A stretch of DNA of 64,000 nt, taken from Poa pratensis (lineage: Eukaryota > Streptophyta > Magnoliopsida > Poales > Poaceae). This document shows positions 9,841 through 23,522 of this stretch, in pieces (the first letter of the stretch is position 1; each line of letters begins with the position of its first letter). Position numbers and translations under genes: made by a program. Under the pieces are notes generated by a model. It did not search any database. It was not told the DNA's origin and worked only from the letters and a program-made list of their open reading frames with translations. Where the stretch lies: the NCBI GenBank assembly GCA_947311845.1, contig CAMZMU010000063.1:58106902-58170901 (forward strand), given 5' to 3'.

Positions 9841-11395
9841 GCAGGTTGGCCCTATCGGGTTAGGTAATTGATATAGGAATTCCAAGCAGCCGAGATAATT
9901 GAATTCAGGAAGATACCAACTCGAAGGAACCATGGAAAAGAAATAGGGATTCTTCCCGTTCTGATGCAAGTATAGCGGTGGAAGAACTGAGCACTCAACT
10001 GTATTGTATCTAGCTACTAAAGCAGGTGTGCATTTTCACTCTGGCTACTAAAGCAGGTGTGCATTTTCACTACCTTTACTTTCCAATATTGATAGGTCGC
10101 GATAGAAATCGGAGAGCCAACCCACGAGCTAAAGGTGGATAATCATACGAGCTTACCAAGAGTCCGAGAAAGCGGGTGAATAACTTAACCAAGCATCACA
10201 TGGACCAATAGTGCCCTTAGCGTGGGGGCAATAGCAACTAAACTAGTAAGGGCAGCAGCAACTAGTGAGGAAGACCGTACTTTGTCTTGGTTTGGCGGGA
10301 TTCTTTCCTTTGTATGTTGGATAACAATCCTTTCCTCAATCAATAGATTCTGCCCTCTGCCCAAAGCAGACCGGAAACAAGTATCGATCTGCCTGTACAA
10401 TCGGACCAATTGACTTGGCATACGCCTCTTCTCCACAGGCATTCTTTCTTAGTCTCTAGTGGGCTTTGCCCGCCTCTCGTGGGGAACATATTTATTGTTC
10501 TAGTCAAACCATGCCCTAAATCGTTATTCCTTTCCTCTGCTAGTTGAGAATGGGATTTTGGATTGCAATTTCCTTTATTTGATGACTGGAATGTGTCGTA
10601 GGATTGCACATCTCGGCCTAAGGTCCGCTACTCCCCTTTCCCAAAGTCTAAGTGGTTCCATTTATTTATTAATCAGAGTTCGGGAAGCGCATTACAGTAC
10701 ATGTATGCTTTTAGCGGGAATCCTCTGAAAGATGGGAGCATACAGATTGATTCGGATCAACATGGAATTGTTACCTCATGCTCATTACAGATTTTCCCTG
10801 GGGAATGTCAACTTCTCTTGGATTAAAAAAAAGAATAGCCTCTTCCTCACATCTGTTTCATAATTCTAGGAATTGGTTCCATAACCAACATTGGAATCAA
10901 TGGAGCTATGTTAGAAATATTCTCACATGGTGCTAGACTTATTTTCTTGGCTTGTGATAGAATGCGTCTTGTTTATCGATAAAAACAACTGGCACATCAC
11001 ATAAGAAAAGTAGAGTTTAGACTCATTGAGAAAAGGAAACCAGTAACCATGAGACGAGGAGAGTCGAAAGCAAAAAGCAACCTCCCTCCTGTTTTGATTC
11101 CATTTCATCGTTGATCCGGAAAGAAGAATGACATTGCATCGATTTAAAGCACTTCCCTCAAGCCAAAACCGGAACAGGAAACTAGTCGGGATGGAGCTAG
11201 TTTCCTATCATAAGAATTCCATCTCTGCTTCTATTGAAATGAGTTTCTTTCTTTTGGGCATATCTTTTCATCTATCCCTCTGTACTCATGTCTTACTAGA
11301 CCACATGTGCAGTGAATCGAGGGCACTCGCTGCAGCAGCAGTACCACATCGTGTAATCTCAGGTGCTTGAGAAATTATTGGTTTGGATGCTATGG
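9841..11395. other. Mitochondrial-like DNA, segment 1
   Basis: This is moderate-GC, purine-rich sequence without transposon ends, CpG-rich exons or codon-biased ORFs, in the style of grass mitochondrial intergenic DNA. No mitochondrial gene or tRNA was recognised. A 31-bp tandem duplication (ctactaaagcaggtgtgcat) occurs at about 10015-10075. It is continuous with segment 2 across the solo LTR at 11396-12896. The mitochondrial origin is inference. Confidence 0.5.
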
Positions 11396-12896
11396 TGATA
11401 ACCCCAAGAGCAAGGGATCACAGTAGCACCTCTCAATGTGGAAGTTAGGTATCGATCCGCAGGAGCAAGAAGGAAAAGTTATCTATTCCCTACAACTAAA
11501 GTGTCACAAATTTTAGTTGATTATGCACTAAACAAGTTTAGAGAACAAGATGGTTGGTTTGATGGATGTAAAAGTGTCCAAATCCTCTTCTTTGCAAGAG
11601 GACAAGACAAAGGTAGTAGCAAGTGAAAGCTCTCAAAGAGAGAAAGCCCAATCCTCTATGTAGCAAGAGGACAAGCTCAAGTGTGTGTTTCTAGGATGCT
11701 TGAAAATAAGGCCTAGGGATCATACTTTCACTAGTGGACACTCCCAACAATTGAATACATAGATATTTCCTCTTCACTTTGCTACTCTGAACTATTCTCC
11801 CGTTGGATAGAAATACCAATCTACTGCGTAGGGCTACAAGAGCACACCTTAAAGTCTGAGTGAACAAACACCACAATATCATAGAACACTAAGACCATCG
11901 TGTAGGGCTACAAAAGCACACCTTAAAATCTGTCTTCCACATCTAGGGAACCCCAAGGTCACTATGAGTGCCCCAAAATAGTACTAAACAAACACCACAA
12001 TTTTATAGTGACATCCAACACAAAGAATAACTCATGGTAAGTATTTCTGTAACCTTTAGCCTAAGAGTCACACACGGTGCGCACACTGTCAACTTCACAC
12101 CATGGGACAAAGGTGACTCCGGAAATTACTTTAATAAAACCACTTGAGTAGCACAAACAATGAAGGAGAAACATCCATGAATTCAATTAGATTACAAAGC
12201 TCATGATCACATAAAGATCACATCATGGGAGAGAGATGAACCACATAGCTACCGGTAGAGCCCTCAGCCCGATGAAGAACTACTCCCTCCTCATCATGGG
12301 AGGCAGCAACGGCGATGAAGATGTTGATGATGAACACGCCGGAGGGGGGTGGAGCCCTCCGGAGGCGATTCCGGCGGCGTTTCCCCCCTCCGATCTTCTC
12401 CGGCGGCAGCCTTCTGTCTCTCTGTTTCGTGGTTTTGTGTTTCTCCGCCGCCTCCTTTCGCGAAACGCCAGGGGACCTTTTTTATAAGCGTTGTTAGGTC
12501 AAGACGGAGTTGGTGGACGAAAAATCGACGGCAACGGAGCTCCGAGGGGGGAACGAGCTGGGCCCAAGCGGCCATGTACTTTAGGCCGCGTGGGACCCTC
12601 CCATTTCCAGCCTGTTGGGCTCCTGGTCTTCAATTTAAGCCCATTGCGTTCGTCTCGAAAATTCTGAACCGTGCTCTTTGACCTTGCCCTTTTTGGAGTC
12701 CCGAAGCTCCCGGAAAGTCTGAAACACTAAAAAGGACGTTTTCTGGAAAAACATGGTTAATTCCAAATAAATGGGAAAACTATGAAGTATTCCCAAAATC
12801 ATTATAAAACATTGGTATAACCCTTATATGATGCAAATATGATTGGAATATAAGCAATTAAAGTGCAAAGTTCATGTATGCATTTTACATGCATCA
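11396..12896 (-). mobile_element. Solo LTR A, minus orientation (1.50 kb)
   Basis: On the minus strand it starts TGATGCATGTAAAATG and ends GGGGTTATCA. The 5-bp duplication TATGG flanks it (11391-11395 and 12897-12901). Its sequence is homologous over its length to the solo LTR at 19941-21671, in inverted orientation. It has no internal domain, primer-binding site or second LTR, so it is the product of LTR-LTR recombination. Confidence 0.85.
12476..12487 (-). promoter_or_regulatory. LTR promoter TATA box (solo LTR A)
   Basis: The minus strand reads CTTATAAAAAAGGTCCCC at this site, matching the TATA region of solo LTR B at 20349-20357 (CCTATAAAAAAGGTCCCC). Conservation in both copies and the GC-rich stretch downstream support an LTR core promoter. 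Confidence 0.55.
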
Positions 12897-15800
12897 TATG
12901 GGTATTCTGGTTTCTTCTTCGTGCTATTGTGTGTGAATCTTGGTTGGCTGCCCCAGTCATCTACGAGGTGTATGCTGGTTTGTTTATCCCTGCTTATGCA
13001 CAGGAGGTGCTTGATGAAATTCCTGAGAGCATGATGCCACTTGAGTTCACACAAAACAAACATGATATGAAGTGGACAAAAAGGACATGTAAAAGTTTTT
13101 TGCTGGGGGATAGATAAATCTTGAGTATGACCATGGTGCAAGAAACAGAAAAGTGATGAAGGGTGTGGCTCGTGAGCAAGGGCTTACAGCTACCTGTTCT
13201 CATGAGTCTGAATAAGAACCATGGAAATGAGTGAAGGATGCTGCCAGTGAAGCGGAGCACATGTCACTAAGTGAGGTTGTCATCGACAAGTGACTTGTGG
13301 TTGATAGACTCAGGTGCATCTCGTCATATGGTCCAAGTTGCTGCACTCCTATCAGTGGAGGAGAAAATGTTTTGTTAGCCGATGGTACTTCGAAACCTAT
13401 ATCAGGTACTGGAACAGTGCGCCCTACTATGAATTTCTCATCAGTCTTGCATGTGCCCTGTGAATCCACTCTCTGTTAGTGCAGCAGCTAAATTGCTGCT
13501 CCCGAAGTTGTGTTTGTTTCGACAATGAAAAACAGGAATCAAACTTGCTGTGGGGATAATGAGAGATTGTTTCTACTATCTAAAGCAAGATCATGTTGAT
13601 GCCCTCTGTCTTATGTCGAAGCCCAGTGGATGAAATTCCACTTCAAGCTTGGGCTTCTCAACACTTGAGTTTATGTATCCTGCGGCAGCTGACAAGAACA
13701 GGCTAGTATGTGAGACATGTGAACTGGCAAAGCACACAAGGTCATCGTATATTTATTCAGGTATGAGAAGCAATGTGCCATTTTATACCATCCATTCGGA
13801 TGTTTGGGGGCCATGTGAAACTACATCCTTGAATGGCTACCGATGGTTTCTCACATTTATTGACTGCTCTAGTCGATATACTTGGCTCTATGCCATGAAG
13901 AAGAAAAGTCATGTTTACTCTTGCTTCGCCATAAGACAGTGATGAACTAGTATAATGCACAAGTTCAGGTGTTTAGATCACAAGGAAGTAGTAGAAGTTC
14001 TGTTCCATATTACAATCCTCAAGGGGAAGAAAAACAAGCCTATCATCCGAATTCCATTTCATCTCGAAAGAAGAATATGAGTCCAGATTCTGCTTCTTCA
14101 AAGCATACTTCTGCACCCACAGATGGGAATGCGCTGTAGACATCCTCCCTGGCACTTGTCCTTCTTCATGTTCATGGCATATTGCCCTTATTTGGGCTGG
14201 AAACAAAGGCCCAGCCATTCGGGAAGCAGAAGTGATTTCTGTGTATCCAGCTTTTGCCTCAACTTGGACTGGAGCTTTCGGATCTGGTAACTGTTTGATT
14301 TAGCTGTTCGGAAATAGTTCTAGTTTGCTTCTCAGATTTTGCCTTTCAAGAAATGCTCAATTAGAGGATTTGCCGGAACTCGTTACCAGCTTGTTCTTTT
14401 CTTTTCCTTAATAAGGGCAATAGGAATCCCAAATTGGCATGAATTGACAAAAGTATGAGGCACATACGGAGGTAAAAGTTTCTACCCACAAGTAAAACCT
14501 AAAAGATCAAGGTTTTCCACATAGGGAGGGAGAAACTGATAAGAAAAAGGAGCCGGTTTCAGAAATAGGAATATCATCAAAGCAAGTTCAAGCGATAGTT
14601 GACTGTTCGGGAAAGCAGGTAAATTGGTCTAGGCCCAGGAAATGAAAAAAAGAAGTGTTTTTATAAACATAAACCCGGTGTTTTGGGCATAAATACCGAT
14701 GAGAAGCTTTTGAAGATGTTATGATAATTGGCCCTTTCTTTCAAGGGAAAACTATCTCCTTGTTTGTTCTAGTTGGCAAACAAACCCATCCCTTGCGGAC
14801 TTGGAAAGCAAAGTAGGTCCTATTTCCCTTACTTTTCTTCCGAGCTTATCTTTTCCTTGTGCTTTGGACAAATCGATTTTCTGGCGTATTTAAGATCAGT
14901 CAGTAGTGAACCTCTTCCTTCATTCAAGTTGGACTAGATAAACACTAGCATCAATTGGTAATCGAGACCTAAACGAATAACTTCTCGAGGTAAGGTAAGA
15001 TCAATATCAATAGGTGGGAGTGAAGTCAGAAGTGAAGGTAGCAGAATATAACCTATGTTGATGTAGCTTAGCTTTTCCTATACTTTCCGTGCTTTGACCA
15101 TGTCGGTTTTCAAGTTCACAAAAGGGGTTTTTCCAGGTCAAGCTCAGAGGCATTAGCACTTGCCGTTACAGTGTGGATAGGCCGGCCTCATCTCATCTAG
15201 TCCTCTGTTCAATGAAGCCTTGGTATCTGCTTCGGCCAATTCATACTTCAGATCGACGGTACGGTTGACTTGAGTTGGTTTTGTTCCTTTGCGGGGCACT
15301 TTTCATACTCAACTAAAGAGCAAGCGCCTTCCGGGGGCGAGGAAAGATGGCTTCATTTCTTTAATTACAATCTGTATTCCTATCGATCTGAAGCCATTGA
15401 TTCGATTTCATGCACTTTCGTTATGCGGTCAGAACAAGTATCAAGAATAGGTTTAGCCTTTCCGTTGATCAATTCGATCTGTAAAATATGAGGTTTTGCA
15501 GCTATATGAGATAGAAGTTTTCACTTTATTGACCCACCCTTAGAAACAAAAAAAGTAAGGTTTTTACTCTAGCTGGCTTCCACTTTGTTTTTAAAAGGAG
15601 GCTGAAAAATGCCAATTCCCCTTAGCAATCCATTTTGCTTGACTTTTCGCCCTAGCTGGCTTGAAGTGATCGGAAAATTGACCATGAAAAAGAGCAATTT
15701 CCCTTAGCAACGAAAAAAAGTACCAAGTTGCCCCATGCTGGATAGATTTTTTTTGAAAATAGAGCAGATTTTGCTCATTTCCTAAGGGAGATGACAAGTC

Positions 15801-18800
15801 TTTTTGTCCCATGCTGGATAGAATTGATATATATAAATGGCTATTTTTCGCCGAAAAATCGGTAAAAAGTTCATCTCACCATGTGGACTTACTTTTTATC
15901 ATTCCCTTTGTAAATGCCTATTTTCCGCGGGGTATCTTTTTCAAAAAGTTTGATCCTGGGAAAAGTCATACTTTTTGTCCCAATTCATACTTATTTTCTG
16001 ATCGGTTGCTTTGAATGTCTGTTCTGTTCTTCCACGGCTCCACTATTGGTAGGCACTATTGCGGATCACATTGGTCTATCGAAAGAAAACGGGCACATCG
16101 CATCAACTATTGAACTTTGCTATACGCATTTCTTGGGATCCAAATGGACTCAACATTCTTTGGGAGCGGCATTGACGCCACCTCTTCCGAGCGAAGGGAC
16201 AAAACCAACTCAAGTTGAGTATACAACAACCTAGGCTAGGCAGGCCGGCGAATCCAAAAGATCAGTACGAAAGCTAGGTCTACGAAAGCAGTTCGTTCCT
16301 ATTCTCAATGAAAAGCGATTGGTCGATGCAGCCCTGTCTGTGAGAAAGCTATCTTGCCCTAGTCCCTCCCTTCCGTCTAAGAAGATATATGTACTTCCTT
16401 TGGTTTCAGTGGCATGTTTCTTATGAGAATCGAGCCTATTTATCACTTTTAGTACCTGGAGAAGGGAATGCATCACCCGCGAGGTAGGAGTGGCTTGCGG
16501 GCTCCTAATGAGGGCATACAACATGGGTCTAACAGTAATAGAGTAATAAGCTTCAGTGTGAATGTCCTTTTTGTCATTGGCATGACCATTCGTTTGAGTC
16601 AGCTCATCTCCACCTATAGACAGCGCAATTATTCCGTTACCCTTTTGGCTAAAGAGCAGAACTAATAATTGAGCACGCGGTTGTTCTTTAACCGGGTCAG
16701 TTCGTCGGTGTTGGTACGGATGTTATGGCCTCATACTTTTAGCATTTCCCTAGACAAGAGCTATTGTTATACGATGCCGATAGAATTGACTTTCGCATCA
16801 TATCGAGCAATGGCATTGAGCCTGAGAGAGATGCTGAAGGACAACTACCATACTCTCCCACCGAACAGAGAGAAGCAGAGGCCCTCGCGGAAAGAATGAA
16901 TCTAGTATCGACGGAATGGTATCTATCTTCTTAATATTCGTTTTCCGGGGAATGAGCCAACCCACACAAGAGTGCCTACTAGCTTGTCACGAACGCAGAG
17001 GAAAAGAGGTAAGATACCCCCGCCCCCGAGCCGGGACCCCTTCTTGAACTTCTTATAGTCGGTTGAACCAACAGCCTTAAGCCAATACTAAATAAAGTCA
17101 AAGTGGAATATGGAAAGCAAGCGATCGAAAAGGAGGAGAAAGAACCACGATAACCGGATGTCGAAGCCTGCTTTCCTGGTTGAGATTCACATTAGGAAAG
17201 AAAAACAGTGATTCAACGTTATGAGTACCCTCCCTAATAAATAAATAGAATAGGGGCCAAACAATTTCCTTCAATTTGAGTAGAGTGCGTTGGCTGGAAA
17301 GTAGTAAAGTCGAAGTGAACCTCTATTTCGTAAAGGAGAGATAACCCCGAACTCGAGCTACTTCATTCTCTAATAGGCTTGTTGTACCCGGTCTTGCTAT
17401 TGACTCCCTAGCTAGCTCAGAAGGAATGCCTAACTCTGTTGGGACAGATTGGACAGTTGGAGCAGCCGATAAACCAGCCACAGCAGAAACAGAATGACTA
17501 GTTTCAACAAGGCGAGCAGGAGAAGCTACTCTCTTTTTAGTCGCATCCGTGGAAGGAAAGGATTTTTATATCGCATATCGAACCGGTGAAGCAAATGACT
17601 TTCTCGAGTGAAACGAATAGGTCTGGTGCTTCCGAGCCAGCAAGGGGACTAGTTTCAACAAGGCGAGCAACCCCTGCTATATGTATGTATCCAGGACTAT
17701 GATGTATCCAGCTCAGTTGGAAAGCACTAGTTTACTTCCTCGCTACCGACCCAGGTACATTCTTCTTTGGACATGCCCGACCCTAGCTTATTGGACAGTT
17801 GCAACGAAACGAGTAGGTGTATCGACCAGGACTAGTAGTTTTACTAGGTGTTCTAAGGGGTAGAATGACTAGTAGTTACAGCCGTGGAAAGATATCTAAT
17901 TCATTTCGGCGCCCTTTCCCCGCCTGGAGAAGGTAATCTACCACGAGACCATACAAACAGTTGAAACTCCATTTTCCGAGATACTATTACTCGACCAGGA
18001 ATCACCAACCACTATAGTTAGATTTATTCGATTTCTTGGAGGTTTAAGGGACAGAACAGATTCCATTCTTCAAATGTTGAGCTGTATTCTATTCATTCTA
18101 TCTTTCTTTCGGCTTCCTATGGTTCCACATGGATTGGTCGACTCAGCTTAAATAAAAGAGTTATAGAGTTCAGTTTCTACTGACTCCTCCGCATAGCCAA
18201 GAAGATCAGAAGAGAAGTCAGAATTGGTTTTTCCAAAAACTACCCATGGGATTTCTTTGTCTTTTCCTTATCTTTTGTCCGGTGAAGAATCTCCTGCTGC
18301 AGAGATAAGATGAATGGCTTCGAGATACCATCACTCGTCATTGCCAAGGAAATTAATTGCAAATTGGCTACTTATAGTCTACACTTCCCCTGATTCTCCA
18401 CGATGACCCGCATTCATTGATTGAGAGAATAAGCTGAAAGCCAGATAGATCCATTGCGATATTGGTTTGGAAGAGAAGCCGTGGAGACAGCTCATTGTTC
18501 CTATGTCCGGAATTGTTAAAGAATGAAGGTACCCCGTTGACTATGTCGGGTAACGCCGACTTAGGTTATCCGAGGCCTCTATCAACCACATCATAACTGT
18601 TTGCTTCCGCTTTCCTCGCAGAGTTGGTTCTAGCTTTCACCGCGATCGATGCTCGCCATCAAAAGATATGGGTCTAGCTGCTGCCCTAGCCGGAAAGAAT
18701 GGGAGAGTGAGCCATTCATACTTCAAAGAGTGATTAGTTTTTTAAGTAAGCCCATCAAATTAAGAGGAAAAAGCTGGAAGAAGACGACGGGATTGTTGAT

Positions 18801-19940
18801 AGATCCCCTCTACATCCTAACCAAGAGGACCAAGTGCAAACCTCTGTCTCCAAGTCCATCTCGCCGGGTGGAAAGGTTATTCTTTGCCAGTAGTGCCCTC
18901 TGTAGGAAGAATCGTAAATGCCGGAGGACGCGTTCAACATGAATTGTCACTGTGGAATGAAATCACCTCTCGAATCGAGCAAGAAATGACTATTTATTTT
19001 CTAATAGCGACTTATCACAAAAATAACCGATTGATACTGTCTTCACAAGGTGGTGCTCGTCCCAAAAGCTACCGAATTGGCCTATCATCAGTATCCAATC
19101 CAGATCCCCGTAGGAAAGAAGCTAGATTTCTCTCTATTTCATAGAGTTTTTACTCGAAAGCCTTTGCGCAAGGGAATCTATTGACAGAGAGAGATGCTCC
19201 TCCTGCTTGATAGAAGCATTAGTTAGTATGTTAGCTAGAGCCTTCACACAGTCGTCTGGAATAGATAGAGAAAGAGATAAGCTGCACCTGAGTGATCGAT
19301 GCAAAAAAGGAGAAATTGCTTGTTCGGTTCAACCGAAGCCTAAGACTAAGACTGCGTAGGAGTCAACTGATGATCCTACTTTTGCTTTTGCTCCTTGGCT
19401 CGGACCCACATTTCATCGGAAAGAAAGCGAGGTCTTGGCAGTCCAGTGTCAGCTTCTGAAGATGGTCAACTCATCAAAGCTAAAGATACTTATTATGACG
19501 GTGCGGTTCGAAACCTATATCCTTTGGCCTCTTCTGCTCTTACAAAGGGCGAAGCCACTAACAAATACTTATAGAGGGATTGTACCAACCTTAGCTAGGG
19601 AGATAAAGGCCCTGCTCAATGTAAAAAATGGATCTGGAAAAGAAGATAGGAATGGGGCACCGAGGAAGGATTGTAGGTAGGGATGCCCTTAGATCCGTTC
19701 TCAATAGCTTGTGATAAGGCAAGAAAGCTAGTAGATACCCTGCCCTCGCATTAAAGCATCGATCTAGTCCTCTATTAGATATGAATTTCCCGTTGGAAAT
19801 CGAGGTACATACTCCATAAATCCCTGGTTTTTGCCTTCGGTTAGCAACTCGTCTAAGTTTAAGATCGTATTCCATCTTCGTAAGGACATAGAAAGGGGTT
19901 TCGGTAGTGACTATCCTTAGACCGAATGGTCATCAGTTGC
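12897..19940. other. Mitochondrial-like DNA, segment 2
   Basis: Seven kilobases with the same character as segment 1: many short gaaag-type runs, no TE termini and no codon-biased ORFs. It includes an old copia fragment at 13190-13945. An exact repeat actagtttcaacaaggcgag occurs at 17495 and 17648. Short ORFs at 15914-16234, 18649-18942 and 19435-19680 have no features I recognise. I looked for nad, cox, atp, cob, ccm, rps/rpl, rRNA and tRNA genes by eye and found none. Confidence 0.5.
13190..13945 (+). mobile_element. Ty1/copia pol fragment (protease to integrase)
   Basis: Around 13292-13330 one frame reads DLWLIDSGASRHM, the copia aspartic protease active site. At 13649-13942 the ORF holds the integrase zinc-finger CETCELAKH, followed by IHSDVWGPCETTS with the first catalytic Asp of the rve core, and NGYRWFLTFIDCSSRYTW. 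Several frame changes and stops lie between these parts, and nothing of the RT or LTRs is attached. It is a decayed fragment embedded in the mitochondrial-like segment. Confidence 0.85.
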
Positions 19941-21671
19941 TGATGCATGTAAAATGAATACATGAACTTTGCACTTTAATTGCTTATATTCCAATCATAT
20001 TTGCATCATATAAGGGTTATATCAATGTTTTATCATGATTTTGGGAATACTTCATAGTTTTCCCATTTATTTGGAATTAACCCTGCACGGGCAGAAAACC
20101 CTAGTTTTGTATTTTAATGTTTCAGGGACCCAAACGTCAACGAAATCACCTGGAAATTTGCGGGCGCCAATATTTGGAAGGAAGAAGGACTACGGAAAAA
20201 GGAAGCAAGAAAACGGAGACCCGAGGGCCAAACGGGCATGGCCCACGCGGCCAGGTACAGGGGCCGCGTGGGACCCACCCGTTCGGGCCTCGTGGCTCCG
20301 TTGCCGTCGATCTTCGCTCCACCGCCTTCGTCTTGACTTAAAAACGCCTATAAAAAAGGTCCCCCGTCGTTCTCTGAAAGGAGCGCCGCACAAACACAGA
20401 AACACCGAAACGGAGATCAGGAGCTGCAGATTGGAGGGGGAAAACTCCGGCGGGGCGCTGCCGGCATGGTCTCCACCTTCTCCATCGACTTCTCCACCGT
20501 CTCCATGATGAAGAGGGAGTAGTCCACCTCTGGACTATGGGTTTGTGGAAGTAACTTATGTATCTCTCCTCTCTTGAGCTTCACTAATTAGCACCGTATG
20601 AGCTGCTGAACATGATTACGGTCACCGTTGTAATACCTTTGTGGTGGATCTTTATGAGTTAATATATGTTTGAGATTGCAATGTTTGTTTCAGTTATGAG
20701 TATAGATGCATATTATGTACCCCGTTCTTGTCTACTTGTTTTGATCAAGCATGTTTATGAGAGCGTGTGTGGGGGAACGTGTGCATTAGTTGGAGTAACG
20801 GGGGGTGGCTAGTGCAGTGAACGTGAGAGAAAGTTCTGCGATCCACTTTGGTATCTTTACCTTACTTTGTTACCTCACTAGGGATAAACTAAAATACCAT
20901 GCTACCGGGGATGTGGGCGTGACCATTGCCACTACTCCATGACTAGATCTAGCATGTTCTTATTTTCACTTCATGTCATGATACTTATTGCTATACTCTG
21001 AGTTATCTTAATTACTAAGGTGTTATGATTTAGTTCGCATCTTGGTGGAGTATAAGAGAGGTTAATAACCAAAAGATCTCTATGTTAGGACATGATGTCC
21101 ATATATCTAAGTAACTTGTTATCAAACCCTGTGTTGCAATCTCATATGTTAACTTTGTGTGTTCCATTGTCTACCACTTTATAAAGAGAGAGTGCATTTG
21201 TGAAACCATGAACCCCAGTCCATTTTTAATCATAAGAAACACCTTTCCAACACCATATACCACTTTTCTATTTTCAGCCATCATTAAATCCGAAAATACA
21301 AAAATACTTTTCATCTTGCATACATCATTCAAAAACCCAAAAATATCATTTATCATTGCATCCACCATCATTGCATATTTATTTCCTGTTTGCATTGCAT
21401 AACTATCCTGATATCATTCTTACACCTTGTGCTTGACAACCACAGGTGAGGTTGAGGACCAAAACATCTAACCTTGTTTTGTAGGTAACCAAAAGAAGGA
21501 TAAGAAGATAAATCTACCACTTCAGATTCCCCGAGAGTTCGATATTAAACCCTCGAGTCACCCCTCGTGGGGAAAACTGTCTTCCACTTTACTATACACT
21601 CTGCACTTGGAGTCTCAACCTAAATCCCGTTTATTTGTGCAGGCATCAAGACTTGCTCTTCGGGACCATCA
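19941..21671 (+). mobile_element. Solo LTR B, plus orientation (1.73 kb)
   Basis: It starts TGATGCATGTAAAATG and ends CGGGACCATCA. The target duplication GTTGC is present at 19936-19940 and 21672-21676. It is the same family as solo LTR A (shared start, shared tataaaaaaggtccc region, shared 3' end cttgctctt..atca). No internal region remains. Confidence 0.88.
20349..20357 (+). promoter_or_regulatory. LTR promoter TATA box (solo LTR B)
   Basis: TATAAAAAA follows a GC-rich stretch and precedes ggtcccccgtcg. The same motif is conserved in solo LTR A on the opposite strand. Confidence 0.55.
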
Positions 21672-23522
21672 GTTGCCCTCACGGCCTAACGCCGTTTTTG
21701 AGCTCCATCACGTGCTTAAGAAGGACTTGCCGCGGAGCCAAGGCGAATTTATGAGCCAGACCTAGAAGATCACTGCTTTCGTCCTGGTTATTCTAATCAC
21801 AATGAGAACTTATCCCAAAGAGGGTTCTTATTTCATTTAAGTAAGTAGTCAATTGAACTGGTTTCTAACCTAAGGAATGTGTTATTATAACCAAATATAT
21901 CATCCAAGAGCCGATCTCTTTTTCATTAAGTATCATTAAAAGACCGCTTGCTTACAAGCTTGGTAGCCGCCTTGGAGCCGAGGCAGACGGAGGAACCTCT
22001 CGAACCTGGAATCCACTTTCCACTTGTCCTCCATATGCTATGCTCGGGTCTGCTGTTTGACCAGTATCTAATGCTATTTCTTACTTCGACCAGACGGGCA
22101 CTAACGCATTACGCAGTGAGATCGCCTGCTCCTCTCCAAACACAATATCTTGACCGGAACCATGTTTAGTGCTGCAAAAGCGGAGTAAAAAAAAGCACGA
22201 GTCGGGTCGGCGGTTTCATATTCAGATAGTTCAGTTCAATCATCATCTGACACCTTTCGGTGACATTCCTTTTGAAACTGGCGTTTCATTTTTCAAATAA
22301 TTCGATGCCCCTGCGAAAAACCGAGTAAAGAAAGAGGTAAGGGTCGGGTCAGAGGCGGAACAGACATTCAAAGCAACCGAACCCTAGATCCAGCTTTGCA
22401 GGACAAGCATAACGAAAGTAAGCATTTGGCCAGGCATTCAAATAAACCCTATATCTAGAAATCCATCATCCCTGTCTGAACTGAACGGTCTAAGCATCAT
22501 ATCTTTTTCTTTTCACTTCCGCTGCATCGTCCGGACATCAGAAATAGCTGCATTAGCAGCATCTCACTACAACTCCCTTGGCAACCCTAGCACCAACAGG
22601 AACAACTCAGTTCAAGCTAGCAACAACTAACAATTTCAACTTCCTCGAACAAGAGCTTGCTTTTAGTTCACGTTAGCTACATTCGTTTTAATAGAAAGAT
22701 GGGAAAGGCTAGGTTAGCAGAAAACTATGCTTGTGCCACAAACTTATTGCTTCGGAGAAGCATTTCTTCAATGAATCTTACTCAGTACAGTATGAATAAG
22801 GGACCCGTATCTAAATATTATGTTCTAACATTCCTATTTTGGTTGGCTGTTTCTCAAATGAAAGAGCACAACCCTTTCCATCACTTCTCTATACATACTG
22901 GCATTCGGAGCTAGGAGCAGAGAAGAGAACTTACAAGTAGCAAAGCAGATATACATTGGAATGAAATGAAAGAGGGAGGAGCTGATGCATCGGCTACCAA
23001 GCTCAGCTAGGAGGAAGCGGGTGGTATTGGTATGGAATTCAAATAAGCAAATAAGTACTTTGAATCTCGAATTGACATCATAGTAGGAGTGAACTTGCCT
23101 GATCAATAGTAGAGAAAGCTTAAGGCCCAGTATGGATTGTTTGCTAACTTCACAGATCCGAAGTCTAGTGTTACAAGAGATAGTAGCCCGGAAGACGGAT
23201 TGCTAGAAAGAACTACGTGTTAGAGGCGCAAGATAACCGTTTTTACTAGACGGGTTTGACTCTAAAGCCCTTCTTTCATTCAGGAAGATACGGAGTGGAA
23301 TGATCGTTTCAGCCAATTCATGAAGACAGATTTCACTTGATTTTGGGAAGAGAGATTGGCATTCCTGACTTAAGGAATCTTTACAGCTTTCGTTCAATCC
23401 ATAACATGCTTAGAAGGTGCTTTTTTGTTTTGTACAAGCAACCCCACTCACTATGTATGATATTTTTTACAGTGCCTTTACTGTGACATGGCCTTGGAAT
23501 AAGTTAAGGCATAATAGAAATA
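21672..23522. other. Mitochondrial-like DNA, segment 3
   Basis: It continues directly from segment 2 once solo LTR B is removed. No gene was recognised. Its right end is cut by Helitron 1. Confidence 0.45.
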
